A stretch of 64,000 bases of DNA, taken from positions 2,546,377 to 2,610,376 of the forward strand of contig NC_072451.1 of NCBI RefSeq assembly GCF_027596085.1. The letters run 5' to 3'. This stretch comes from Anoplopoma fimbria (lineage: Eukaryota > Chordata > Actinopteri > Perciformes > Anoplopomatidae). The notes below the pieces were generated by a model, which did not search any database, had not been told where the DNA came from, and saw only the letters and a program-made list of their open reading frames with translations. The position numbers and the translations under genes are program-made. The first letter of the stretch is position 1. Each line of letters starts with the position of its first letter. Below are positions 40,789 to 54,664 of the stretch, in pieces.

Positions 40789-43700
40789 ACAAGCCCCGCC
40801 CCCCCATTTTGACCTTACACAGCACGCCATTGGCTCTCGCCCTCTCCTCCTCCTGTCAGTCAGTGTCTACAAAACACACACACACACACACACACACATC
40901 CCTCCTGCTTCTCTACTTGCCTTCCTGAAAACTTTGTGGACCCGACGTTTTCTGCGTGAAAAGAGCAATTTGTTCCCTTTTTTGTTTTCATTTTGTTTCT
41001 ATTATTTAATATACCCATCGTATTGATTTCTATATTGTTGTTTTTTTCCCCTCTGAATCGTGAACAGATTGCTCGAGAGCATGGCTCAAATGCAGAGTTA
41101 TGGTATGATTTTTGTGTTGTTTTTTTCACGATTTTTTGTTTGTTTTTTTCTTTACTGAAGTGCTAATTTTGAGCTTGTGTCAGAGATTGTGTTATTTAAG
41201 TGTGTAGTAACAGATGAGCGTTAACTGAAAACATTTTATTACCTGAATTTTTAAACAAATCACTTTTCTTACTGTAAATGCAACAAATACACGTCAATCA
41301 TACAAGAAAAATGTAAACATACCGTAAGTACTATTGCAGCATCAAACTAGCTCAGCTTTCATAGAGAAAAACCTGTTTTAAAAAAATGACAAAAAACTGC
41401 ATAGATATTGTGGATGACATGGCTCACCGTTTTAGTATATTTGTTTTTAGTTTCTTTTTCATGAAACTATTGCGGTGGATAGCACCTTTTTATCGTTTCT
41501 ACCTAAAATCATATTGTCCTCGAGTCACTTATTGGGAACAGGGTCACGATGTCGGCCGTAAAAAGAAGTCGACAAAATAAATCTTCCATGTATTATTAGA
41601 ATTATAATATTATTATGCACATTTCGGGGCTCTTTTCTTAATAGATTAGTTTTTATGAATCAGATATTTAAAGAAAAAAAGTTTTAAATTGGTTCCAAAT
41701 TGGGGGAATGTAGAGCAATCTTTCCTGAGCTGGATCTTAGAGAGGTTCCATGATTCGACTGTATTTCCACTTTTTTGCACACTTTGTTTTCTTAACAACC
41801 CAAATGCTTGTAATATTGCCAAAAAGAATCAGACATTTTGTTGAACCTACCTGAAAAGATCTGGTGCGTCCTCCCTCCTCCTGCGTCCTCCTCCGACCTT
41901 AAAACAACTATATATATTTTTCCATGCTTTGTCGGTATTTTTACGGCAGAACTGGGAGGAAAGTGAGAAACAAAAAAGATCTGGTCATCCATTTGCTAAC
42001 ACTGATTTAAATTGTTTTCTCTCCGGTGATTATGATTTAAGAAAAAAAGGTCTTGCGAGAATAATTTTTATCATTTTCTTTATTTTATATTTTTGTTGTT
42101 ATTGTAATACTCATGTTGACCACAAGAGGCAGACGTGCACCACTACCCCATGTTCTAAATGGGAATAATAGCATTCATGTTTTCTTCAATTTACATTACT
42201 TGTAAACACAGAACATATCTAATTTTCAGCCTCGTGTGGTCGCAATAAGTATTACAACAACAAACATTTAAAAATGAAAAAAAAATTGAAATTTTATGTT
42301 CAAAGATTTAAGAAAAATAGCATTTCTTTTTTCCACCTGTTCTTAAGTCACAAACACAGGAGAAAAAACTATTTAGATTAGATTTAGAAAACGGATCCCC
42401 AGAATCTCACCCGCCTCTCAGGGCTCCGTACATTTTTGAAAGTGATGTAAACTCGAAAAATTAATTAATTTCTTTTTCAAACCTAAAGTGACTCTGTTTC
42501 ACTGTGTATGCTGTAGTTGGTGGTCAGTGCCTGTTTCTCTTTTTCTTTGGCCATTCTCTTACTCCCAGTAAGGCAACATGCATGTTGATGGTTTCATGGT
42601 TTGTCTTTTTTTCTTTCATTACGGTAAAACAAAAACAAAAAAAAATACCAGAAGCTCGCTGGTGTTTTAATGAGCAGTGACGACGGATGGACCAATATAA
42701 AACATTATGCAAATGTGAATGATCAAATTAATCTTTTCTATAGTTTTCCCTGCACTGGATGTTTAGTGGCGATGGTGTATAAATATGGTGCTTGGAAACT
42801 CTCTTTAATTTTAGTTTTAAAAGTGGCAATAAAATTGCCAGTTTTCGATTATTCTTTTTTCTTCAGAAGTGTGACACTTTTAAAGTTGTTGAGTGTTTCC
42901 TCAGTTATGAAGATTGACTGAACGGAGGAAAATTATTCAGTTACTCTGTATAGACGCAGCGCTTTTTTCCTTTACGCACAGATTGCTGTTAATCAATTTG
43001 TGCTTCTTTTAACGTGTGACGAATAAAATACCGTAAATTCTCACATAGTGGGCAGAACCTTTTTTTTTTTTTTCATTCATCTCAACTAAAGATAGGAAAA
43101 TACTTTTATATCTAATGTCCCCTTATTTTTATCCAGTTTCACAAGACCTGCTGCTACTTTTAGCTGTAAATGAAAATTCTAAACTTCTTTTAACGCTTCA
43201 GTTGCAAATACCACACTACATTACTACATAGTATTTGTGCAATATGTACTACATATTAAATTACTTGGTGAAACAGTACAATTATTCAATTTTCTCTTCC
43301 ATTAAATGGGAATTAATGAAATACATTTGCAAACAGACAAAACTAAGTGTTTTTCAAAGACTTAATACTTTTTAACCTTGTATATTTATGTAGCTATTAC
43401 TCCAAATTCTGTACTGCATACTATGTGAATCAAGTGTGTGCTTTATACTAATATTGGTATACTGTTTTGCAGTTGGTACACAATAAATCATGCTTCAACG
43501 TTTTATACTAACAGGAAATTATATAACATGTGCAAGCAGATATCATGATGGAGCTGCCAATTTACCTTAAAGAGAAAGTGAACAGTTTTTTTGGGGTGTT
43601 TTTTCAAAAATGTAATAGTTATGTTTTTTCTGTTCTGAGATATTCCTGGAATTTGGACATTGTTATATGATGTCTTTCTTTTACATTGGAAGGTTTTTTT

Positions 43701-45390
43701 ATTGGGAAATATGAACTGGAAGTTTGACGAGTTTCATAAACAGCAGCTTAAAGCAACGGCTATTATTATTCTATATTTTGATTATCATCATTTGATCATC
43801 AAATCTTAGAAAATGGTTCCTATTGAATTCGTAAATATTTCAAATAATTTCATATTTAAAATATACAATTTAATTTGAAACAATTCATCCCCTTTTGGTG
43901 CTCTAGTGAGTGCTTGTGGCAGCAGGACGTTGTATGTGGGATTGGGTCAAAATAAACCACAGTGTGTTTGTGTTCATGCTAATGAATCTCATTTGTGTGT
44001 TTTTCAAAAGTTTTCGGGCAAAAAATGAGCTCTAAGAAAATATCTACCAGGCTTTAAAATATCTTTCTTTTTTAAGGCCGAGAGATATGATTTTTATTGT
44101 TGTTTGAAAACGGTCCACTATTGGAGAATTTACGGTAACTGTTGTTCCAGACTTTAAATACTTAAAACTTTTCACCTACTTGTTGCTGAGTCTTTCTTTG
44201 GAAACTCATTTAAGTGTATCACTTTAAGATGTAACATGTTATTGTACAGTTTGACCTCTCTTCTTATCCAGCGGCTTCAGATTACATTTTTTTGATTTCT
44301 TGGGGGGAAAAAAGAGTTCTTTAATGTTCTCTTGTTCTTCATCACAGTTCTCCTCTGCAGGCTTTTTCTTCATCATTGCACTACATGTAAATACATTTTC
44401 TCCTGCTTCATATTATATGTACATTGTAAATGTATTCACGAATATTCAATTTCAGTTGTGATGTTTTTTTTCTGTGTTCACAGTGATCTGGATGACTGTT
44501 AGTTCAAGTTTTGTACAATGTACAACCCGTTAATCATATCAGCTTCTGTTGTTCCCACCACACTCTGATGTTTGTGTCGTTTTCAGCAAATGTTACCGGT
44601 TTGGGTACTTTTTTAATTAGTTTTTATTTTAAACACAGTGATTTATCTGAATATTTCTATATGTCACATTGAAAGCCAAACTAATACATTTTACGATTTC
44701 GCCAAACTGCGACAGTTTGCGGATGATGACATATTTTATGTTACACTTTTATTTTTCAGTTTTTATATTCGTCCATCCAGCCGTTTTAGAAAAAAGGTTT
44801 CAGCGTGAAAAGTTTTAGACGACTTTTTAATGTCATTCCAGTTTCTATCTGTTTTTTTTGTTTCAACTGCATGAGTGAAGGTGTTTGTGTCCTTTTTTCT
44901 TTTTCTTTCCTCTTCATGTACAAAAGAAAAAGACCTGGTTGCTCTCCCTCAGAGTAAAGCAATATGACAATGACGTTTTGTTTCCTTTTAATTTCTGGAA
45001 CTTCAGTCGAGCTAAAATCTTTTGAAGCTGTTTGCTTGAAAAAAGTGATTAATCGATCCGAGTATCGACCCATAACCGAACATTTCACTGTTCTTATTCC
45101 ACAGTATTAGGGTACATAATACCACGTGAGTACTAGCTGTGATACTGCTTGTACTCACAGAGTATTTATGTGCTTCCAGCTGGAATAGAACCAGTGTGAA
45201 GTTTACTTTGTCCTTTCCTCTTGTAGGTCATTTTCTGTTCTGTCCATATGTAAACTATTAATTGTGGCTTAACATTTTCTATGCTCCTGACATTTCTTTT
45301 TTTTTTTTATGCTTTAGCTAGCAATATGTATATAAATATATTCTATGTGCTAACATGGAGGAAATAAATGTATCAACAAGTTCTTGTGTT
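40789..45390 (+). other. ZMYND11: ZMYND11 3'UTR (probable full extent)
   Basis: About 4.6 kb of AU-rich sequence without coding potential follows the stop. It has a (CA)n tract at 40874-40898 and possible early poly(A) signals at 41576 and 43022. The distal AATAAA at 45363-45368 is followed by a GT-rich TTCTTGTGTTT and by a change to satellite at 45690. Several 3' ends are plausible; extent is inferred. Confidence 0.5.
45363..45368 (+). terminator. ZMYND11: Distal poly(A) signal of ZMYND11
   Basis: GGAAATAAATG with a T/G-rich element 12-22 bases after it, the best-formed poly(A) site before the satellite array. Confidence 0.5.
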
Positions 45391-45689
45391 TCCAGCTTTT
45401 TGTTCTGAAAGTTTTGTCCGTAAATTAGAAAACATTTGCTCATTTACCTTTTTCTTGGTTTTTATCCTTGCAGATAGTTTTGATTTCATGGTCCACATTT
45501 TGAGATATATCTAGATTTCTGCTCAAAACACAGAAAGTATATAGTGAAGATAACTTTCTGTAATAATAGTAGACATCACAGTGGCTGCTGGGACAATATT
45601 TAGATACTGGATCACACCTAAACCCTCCAGAGTTAAAGGGGGCAAACAACAACATAAAAATGGTGTCATGTGAAATGTTAATCAAAACA

Positions 45690-47160
45690 TGTTGACTTTT
45701 TTACGACATACTACAATATGACTTGTTATGACGCACTATACCATGACTTATGACATACTTTACTGTGACCTTACTTTGTTTTTAGACGTTCCATAACATT
45801 ACTTTTTATGACTTAATTCTATGAAAAATGATACTATATGATCCCTTTTTTCAACATACTATGACTTTTTTTCAACAGACTATACTATATTACTTTTTTC
45901 GACATGCTAGGACTTTTTTTCAAAATACTATACTGACATTTTTCAACATACTATGATTTCTTTCAACATGCTATACTATGACTTTTTTCAACATACCATA
46001 ATATGACTTTTTTCGACATACTGTACTATGATTTTTTTGACATACCATAATATGACATTTTTTCAACATACTAATATATGATCGACATACTATACTATGA
46101 CTTTTTTCAACATACCATAATATGACTTTTTTCGACATACTGTACTATGATTTTTTTCGACATACCATTTTTTCGACATACCAGCTTTTTTTCAACATAC
46201 TATAATATGACATTTTTTCAACATACTAATATATGACTTTTTCGAAACACTATACTATGACTTTTTTTTCCACATACTGACTTTTTTTTTCAACATACCA
46301 TAATGACTTTTTTCCACATACTATACTATGATTTTTTTTTCAAAATACCATAATATGACTTTTTTTTTCGACATACTATACTATGACTTTTTTTCAACAT
46401 ACCATACTATGACTTTTTTCAACATACTAATATATGACTTTTTCGACATACTATACTATGACTTTTTTTTCAACATACCATAATATGACTTTTTTCGACA
46501 TACTGTACTATGATTTTTTTCGACATACCATAATATGGCTTTTTTCAACATACTATACTATGACTTTTTTTTCAACATACCATAATATGACTTTTTTCGA
46601 CATACTGTACTATGATTTTTTTCGACATACCATAATATGGCTTTTTTCAACATACTATAATATGACATTTTTTCAACATACTAATATATGACTTTTTCGA
46701 CATACTATGACTTTTTTATGACTTTTTTCGACATACTATACTATGACTTTTTTTTCCACATACTGACTTTTTTTTCAACATACCATAATATGACTTTTTT
46801 TCCACATACTATACTATGACATTTTTTCAACATACTAATATATGACTTTTTCAACATACTATGACTTTTTTTTTCAAAATACCATAATATGACTTTTTTC
46901 GACATACTATAATATGATTTTTTTCGACATACCATAATATGGCTTTTTTCGACATACTATAATATGCCTTTTTCCAAATACTATACTATGACTTTTTTTC
47001 AACATACTATGACTTTTTCGACATACTGTACTATGATTTTTTTCATGTTTTGTAAAGTATGTCAAAAAAGTCAAAGTATAGTATGTCGTAAAGATCATTA
47101 AAAAGTCAAAAAAATGTATGGTATATTATGTCGAAAAGTTGTAATATCGTATGTTGAAAT
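45690..47160. repeat. CATACTATACTATGA satellite array between ZMYND11 and DIP2C
   Basis: About 1.45 kb of tandem units of 40-50 bases: CGACATACTATACTATGACT, T-run, CAACATACCATAATATGACT, T-run. Units alternate as pairs, giving a higher-order repeat of 80-140 bases, best seen at 46434-46690. The last 115 bases (47045-47160) carry the inverse sense (AGTATAGTATGTCGTAAAGA), so the array ends in a fold-back. Confidence 0.92.
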
Positions 47161-49752
47161 GACTCATAAAAATTCAGTTAGTATAGATTGCTTGTAACAA
47201 CAACAATAATAAATCACAAACATTCCACTCTTATTGTCAAAATTGCTGAAATATTTATTTAATTGAAAGACTTTTATGTCAACTCAAATAAGACATTTTT
47301 TTTAAAACCTTTAAAAAACATACCGGGGGAGGGGACGACATACATTTTGCTGATACAAGAAAGAAAGAAAGTGAAGAAAGTGCTTTTTTCGTGTGTTGAA
47401 ACCAGAACATTCTCGTATTCCTGCGACCTCTTCACAGCCCTGTGCTGAGTTCAAGGGGCCTCCGGTAAAACGCCTTCACATTCTGCATACTGTTTTTCAG
47501 TCTTTGATTCCTTTTGTGACATCAATGTATGAGCCCTGATTGATCTGTCCATGTAAAAAATATGAAGGACTTCTGACTCTGATATTTACAATAGTAGCGG
47601 CTGCTCGCCTACCTGCTGTCATGGGGACACTCGAAGGTGTTGATGAGGATTCACCTTCATCCTAAATGAATCCAGTACTGCTTGTTGGTCTGGTTTTTTT
47701 TTCAGTGAGAAGAGTTTTTAAAATTGACAGAGAAATTAAAACTTATTTCCTATCCAAACATAGAACCTCTGCTTGTTCCCTGGAAAAAGTGACATATGAA
47801 GAGTTCTGATCCAAAGTGAGATAGTGACACCAACTCCAGTTTCAGACAAACTTTCAAAAAAACTGTTTTAATTCCTCCTGGTTTCCACTGGAGGTCAGCA
47901 AACGTCTCCAACCACTTAATGCCTCCTCACAGTTTATTGTTAGGGAATATTTTCTTTTTTATTATAAGAATAAGTCATGTATAACCATTAAATTATTATT
48001 TGTGCCCTGAGATTAATATATAACCTTACAATGGACCATATATATTTTAAACTATTTAAGTTATCTTAAAACTAAGAGACAGTCAATGAAAATGCTTTGT
48101 TTGTGTCTTAGAATCCAATTTGAGTATTTTAAAAAGAGTTTCGTATTCAGAATTTTCAGCATTATTGTAAATAATATTTACATTTGTGCATAAAAAACAA
48201 TAACATTAAAAAAGGACAAATTATGACAAATCTTTAATGCTTGACTGAATTGTAAAAGTTGGGGTATTGATATTGAGGACTGAATAAACAACGTTCACAT
48301 TGTCTAAAATGACGGAATTTCCTTAAAAACAAAACCCTCTGAGAAGACGTCATTATAAAGTCAGTCAAGCTATCCCATAAACTTAAAACAGGTTGAAAGA
48401 TTGTTTAAACTTACATGATATTACAGAATTATTGTTGTATTATTACGTAAATTACTCACTTTGAAAAAAATACTGCGTGCAAGAATGTTATATGTAAGGA
48501 ATGATTTGTAATTTAAGGGCACAAATGACTAATTTAAAGGAATTAGTTATTGAACAGACTTAATATAATAAAAGTTGATGTTTTGGTTCAGAACTCTTCA
48601 TGTGAAATAAAACTCCTCAAAGCTTCACTTCTAAAATGACTGATTAAAACATTTCAGACCAACATGCAGGTAAAAAAGCATTGTGTGTAAAACTGCTTCT
48701 GTCTGGTGCGAATCCTTTCCTTTTTAATATAAACTATAATTCTATATTTCAGTTTTACCATAATATGCTTGACGTGAGTGCGTTTCACTCAAAATACAAT
48801 GCTTTTTAGTTTCTTTTTATATTAGCAAATATTCAAGAGCAAAACATTCTTGAACGTCTCGTCATATACTTCTAAAAGAGAAACAAAATAAATTAAATCG
48901 GTTTCTTTTTGTACATACTTACATGATATGAATTTATGTATTGTTTTTGCTTCAGACGAAGCGTGTTTGTTCGGAAAAATAAACGGAGTTAAAGGCAGCA
49001 GCTGTTAGCTATTAGCACACTGATATCCCGCTGAGATGGGACGGATGGTTCAGAAAATAATGAATACAAAAAAACAAAAATGTAACACTTACGAAACGAA
49101 AAACAAGCTAGCATTAAACAAACGAGTAGTACCTCATTGAAAAAACGGAAGGACAGCTGGCCTCCCTCAGACCCCGCCCTCGTATAAAAAACATAGCTCG
49201 CTCTTTGTAATGTGTTGATATCGTAAAATATCATTTTCGCCACAGTTTGTTTCGTTTTCGTGTAAATATCCTTCTCAAAAAAATAGCCTAAACTATTCTG
49301 AGGACGTGTTAGAAAACAAACAAACAAGCGACTTCAGCAAATACTTCAAAGAAACATTTTGAAAGTGAGACACGCGCAATTTAAAAGCCAGAATCTTCGT
49401 TAACGATTGTCCTCTTCTGCACGATTGCCACTTTTTTCCCCGTAAAGAGTCGTGATAAATGGGAGAACGTTCTTGTTCCGGATGGGGTTGACTGAGTGCA
49501 AATCTCACCTCCTGCAAATTAAAACCACAGCCTGAACGCTAACAAAACCGAAAAATAACCTTTTGTTTTTGGGAGATGGTTGGCAGCGACACGAAGCCTC
49601 GGGGGTGGGGGGAAAGCGCTGCCGTAGAAACACAGGGCAAAAAAAGCGACTAACTTCTTGTGCCTCTGGACTCCGGTTTTACTCTTTTGCAGTCTCAGGA
49701 GCAGACCGTCTTTGCGTCTTCCTTAAATAATCCTTCAATCCACCAGGGGGCG
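47161..49752 (-). other. Probable DIP2C 3'UTR and intergenic sequence
   Basis: No coding segment is seen on either strand. It directly follows the DIP2C stop on the minus strand. TTTATT on the plus strand at 47254-47259 (AATAAA on the minus) is a possible distal poly(A) signal, and others lie nearer, for example about 47956. The true 3' end is unknown. Confidence 0.4.
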
Positions 49753-50005
49753 CTACATGTTGTAGGCCACGTAAATGGGGTCCAGCTGGTCGGCCAGGAA
49801 GCCGTCGCGGAGGTGCATGCGCTGCTTCTCGCCGCGGGAGTTGATGGGGATGACGCCGATGTCGACCACCACCACCACGCCCACGATCAGGTAGTGCTCC
49901 TCCAGGACCACGTTGGTGACCAGGGGGACCAGGTCCAGGGCCTCGTGCTCCGAGCCGTCCAGCTCCACCACCACCACCAGCAGGTTGGTCCACGTGAACA
50001 CGGCG
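49753..50005 (-). CDS. DIP2C: DIP2C last coding exon (W13)
   Basis: Acceptor CCCCTCCAG on the minus strand. AVFTWTNLLVVVVELDGSEH through to VAYNM and TAG at 49755-49753. Valine-rich beta strands as in human. Confidence 0.96.
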
Positions 50006-50793
50006 CTGGAGGGGAAGAAGAAGAAGAAGAAGAAACAACATGATGTTTGTTCCTCCAGGATCTCACTGTGGTTTTTATGTGTCATATTTGTTTATAGTTG
50101 TACTTTACTGGGGTGTTTCCATTTTCTTCTACTTGATACTTTACTCCACTAAATTCCAGAGAGAATTGTTGCTATTTTTACTCCATTTACTACATTTTTT
50201 TGACAACATTAAGTAATTGTTGTATTTAGATAATCGATACAAAATTCAAAACAAGTACAATAAATTCTGACGTATTATTACAAGGTACATGCAGCAATCC
50301 TGAAGTTCATTTCAGTACCTTTTAAGACATTTTTTAATAAACTTTCTATGTATTAAAATACCTCATCGTCACTTCAAGTTCTAACTCTAACATCTACTAT
50401 GAAAAATAGGAAAACAGTCATAGTATAGTATGCAAAAAAATATGTGTAGTAACAATATCATAGTATATGTTATAAAAAATATATAGTCATACTGTAGTAT
50501 GTCGTAAAAAATGATAAAGTCACACTTCATTATGACGTAAAATAATCATAAAAAAATGTCAAAGTGTAGTATGTCTTAAGAATATCCTAAAAAAGAGTTT
50601 ACTTTGTGTAGTAATGAAACAGTGCTGAGTCGTCTGCATACAGACGTCAGTGTGTGCCGTCCTCACCACTCCGTGATGCTCTTGTGCGTCCGGATGACGG
50701 AGGTCTCGATGTCGATCGGGTGGTAACGCATCCCTCTCAGCTCCATGGCCTCCTCCAGAGCACCGACCACGTACAGGGCGTCGTGACGCTCTG

Positions 50794-50878
<85 letters not shown>

Positions 50879-53800
50879 AATGACATTATGCCAATAGGTG
50901 CTGTCAAACTCAGCTTTTCCTCCGTTTGCTGCGTTCAACAAATCCAGGTTGATCTTTATGGCTCTAGATTTTAATTATTGGTCATCTTTTGAGTCTTGTG
51001 ATATTTTTGTAACACATTTTTTACTAATATTAAATGTACAAACATCTGATATTTTAATACCAAAGTATTACATTATTACAATACAAACAAATAACACTGC
51101 AGTGAGATTTGGGCTCATCAGAGAGGAGAATCCTCTCTCAGACCATCACATAACTCTCCAGGAAAAAAACAGACTAATGGATTCCTTCAAGAATCAGCCC
51201 TGGAGCAGTTTAATCCTCCTCTCTGTTATACGAGAACATCTAAAGGTCGGTGTCGGCTCCATCAGTCACACCGTCCTTCTTCTATCCAACTCACCTCCGC
51301 TGGCGTCGGTCAGCTCGGTCCTGCGGAGGAAGCCCAGGTACCCGGTCCGGGCCCAGATGGTCTGCGTGTCTCCGAAGCTGAGCCTGGAGTTGAAGTGGTC
51401 GGACTGCAGCGCCTCGTCTCCGTAGACGGTGAAGTAACCGCTGGCGTTGTGGCCGCTGTGCACCCAGATCTGCAAACACACAGCACCAGGTGTTACACCA
51501 CATGGAGCGGGTGGAGCTCTCTGATATCTGATGTGTAAACGAGGGCAACTGACAATAAACAATGTCAATAAATGTATCAGTTACATTTTGAACTGATGAA
51601 ACCACGCCTTGACGCCTTGCTGGTATGATCTTTGTGCAAAAAGAGATTTATAGACAAACCTCGCCCAGATGTGACTCTCCCATTGGTCCCTTGGTTTCTG
51701 GGTTGGCGATGATGATTCTGACCCCCGGTAGGATCTGATCAGAAACCAGAGAAACCAAACATTAACATTTAAAACTGTTCAAACGTTTGAACTAAAGGAA
51801 AAACAAAACAAACACCTCACCTTCCCGGACTCCATCAGAGGCAGGCTGTGTGGTGACCCCCGCTCTACCAGTCTGACCCTGGAGAGGAAAACATTTACAC
51901 AGATTCAAGGAAACAATATTGTTCAAACACTCCAATAGGGAATACATTTATGTCCTACTATAAATGTGTTTTCTTTAAATATTACATTAAAAAAAAAAAT
52001 GATGATGATTTCTTTTCAACTATTAAAAAGTTTATTTATTTTATCTATTTTTTTGGGGTGCAGTTTTTACCTCGGTGGTTAAAAAAGGAAGGGAATAGAC
52101 AAATTTGTAATATTTGATAATTAACCAAATAATTGTTCTTTCTTTCAGAATAAATATTTCCTATTTCACTGTGTGTCGTTTTTGTAACAATTTAATTTTG
52201 AACGGTTGTTGGCAGGGAACAAACCTGTGACTTTTAAAAATTGAAATCTCTATTTATGCACATGAAATCACAAAAAGGAAGTTTGTCAAAAACAATAATT
52301 ATACTTTTGTCTTAACAACTAAAAATAAAATGAAAATATTGATCCTGAAAAAGGAATGTGACAGAAGTGGTTGGTCGGATTACAAACGAGGAACACGCAG
52401 CGTCTCTGGTAGAAACGGAGCTGCTTAAATCAACGGTGATTACATGTAATCATGCACACTGGCGGTTATATTTATACTGAGCAGCTCTCATGTGACTCCT
52501 CTGGGGAAAATGTAGGCTGAAGGCCGGAATCATCTGCTGGATCAGAGAACAGGAAGCTGAAGTTTTCTCCAGACACGCTGGGAAACGTTTGGTAACAGCT
52601 CCTGACGTTTTTACAGTTTCGTCTGAACCACGGAGCCTCAGGATTGTTCCTTCAATCCCAAAGGACCAGCTTGGGGATATTTGAATACATTTAAAGTCTA
52701 GTTTGTCTTCCCACAGTTGTTGTCCATAATCTGACAATAATCTTGAACCCTCGCGGCGATTTTCAAACTTCCGGTTGGTTCATAAAGTCACATTTCCTCC
52801 CCATGAAAGCGCAAAACTCTGGCAAAACAAACTCTGGAGACTCCCGAGATGCTATTCATAGTGTCAACCAGCATGAAATGTGGCTCAGACTGGGTGAGAT
52901 GGGTTTTCTTTCTCAGACTGGAAGTGTTTTCAGAGGCTGTGAGGGTGACAGCCGGGGCCTCAAACTGACGTGCCCGAAATCGTCATGTTGCCTTGAAGAA
53001 ACTTTCCAGCTTCTCATTACATTCAAACTTTTCACCATCATCCCCGGAGCGATGGTTCTCAGCTGCAGAACAAGTCGTGCACTAGAATAACGCACGACTC
53101 CACGGAGCGCTTTTATATATTCTGGGAGTGTTTGCCGAGCTGCATGTTCCTCCATTCACAATCGCCGACATAAACTTCTCCTCTTTCACAATGAAAATGC
53201 CCAGAAGAGGCTGCAGGAGGACGGAAATCCCAAAGGAACTAAAACAAAGCATTGTGGGAAACAGACTATAGTTAATGGATGGAAAAGGATGACATTTCTA
53301 AAAAGAAAATACAAGAAGCAGTGTTTCCCACTGGGTTTATGGGATTGTGGTAGGTGGACCTTGGTTTCCCTGGAAGAACATTTAGTACTTTTTAGAGTTG
53401 AATGCATCAACCTGCTGCACTTTCAGAGCAAAATGAAAAGGCTAGATCTACGAAGAACTTGGCACTCTACTAAACTATTTTGTTGGGTTGGTTCGCCGCC
53501 ATCGCCACAGTGGTGGACCGCCGCAGTCTACATCAGGGATATTCAATAAAATTTAAATGAGGTCCAACATCACAAAAATGTCTTAATTGTGCTGTAATTT
53601 AGTCCCATATATATTAAAGTAGCCCAACGTCTGTATGTCGTCAACAACTGACTGTGAAATCAAATAAAGAAAGTTAAATTGGATAATATTACAACAATAT
53701 ATACTTTCCAAATTAAACTGGATGAATTATAAATAAAACATAGCCTACTCTGATCATAAATAAATGTTACCAAGCATGCAAATCAAAAAACTACTTAAAA

Positions 53801-54603
53801 TACTAGCTGAGTATTCATTTCAAAGGTGTTTAATAAGTGCGGTTAGGTGCTTCTTAAATGAGCTTGTTAGACACTGAAGCATGAGGACTTTCTTTCCATA
53901 AAATCCATACAAACGCTAACGCTTCATTTCAAGGATTCTCCAGTTTCCTATAATTTCCTAAAAAGGAGCTTGATATATAAAATTAGGGAAGGTTCCTGGA
54001 AAAGATAATAGAGATTGTGATTGACAGGTCACTACCAGAGCCGTATACGGCAGTCACAATACGGTCATTTCTGTTCACTGGTTGCAAAAAGCCAAGATGG
54101 CGATGTCCATAAATCCAAGATGGCGGCGGCCAAAACAGCAAACTCAAGGCTTCAAAACTGCGTCCACTTCTTATATACAGTCTATGATAACAATCAGTTA
54201 TGTAATATTCTGTATAGTAACACGCCAGTCAAGGACCACTTTTCTGCAGAACGAGTACTTTCACTTTCTATTATTTAAGTACATTTTGCAAATGAAACTT
54301 TACATTTACTTGAGTACGATTTAAATGCAGGACTTTTACTTACTAATATTGTGTATTTATATTGTTTTATTGGTACTTTTACCTACGTTATGATCTGAAT
54401 GCTTCCTTCACCACTGTGAAGTCAAATATTAAATGAATTATTTACTTGTTTGTTGAACTCACCTGTCGTGCCTCAGCGCTCTCATATCAACAAACACCGT
54501 CGTGGGGTCGGGTCCTGAGGTTCCCTGAGGAACACCAACAACAGCAGGGTCACACAGTGTACTTTAATACAACTACTACCATAGTACAACTGCATGACAG
54601 AAA

Positions 54604-54664
<61 letters not shown>

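Noticed and set aside
45690..47098. Open frames rich in T/F/Y or K/S in the satellite
   Set aside because: Both strands give periodic frames; this is a product of the repeat unit.
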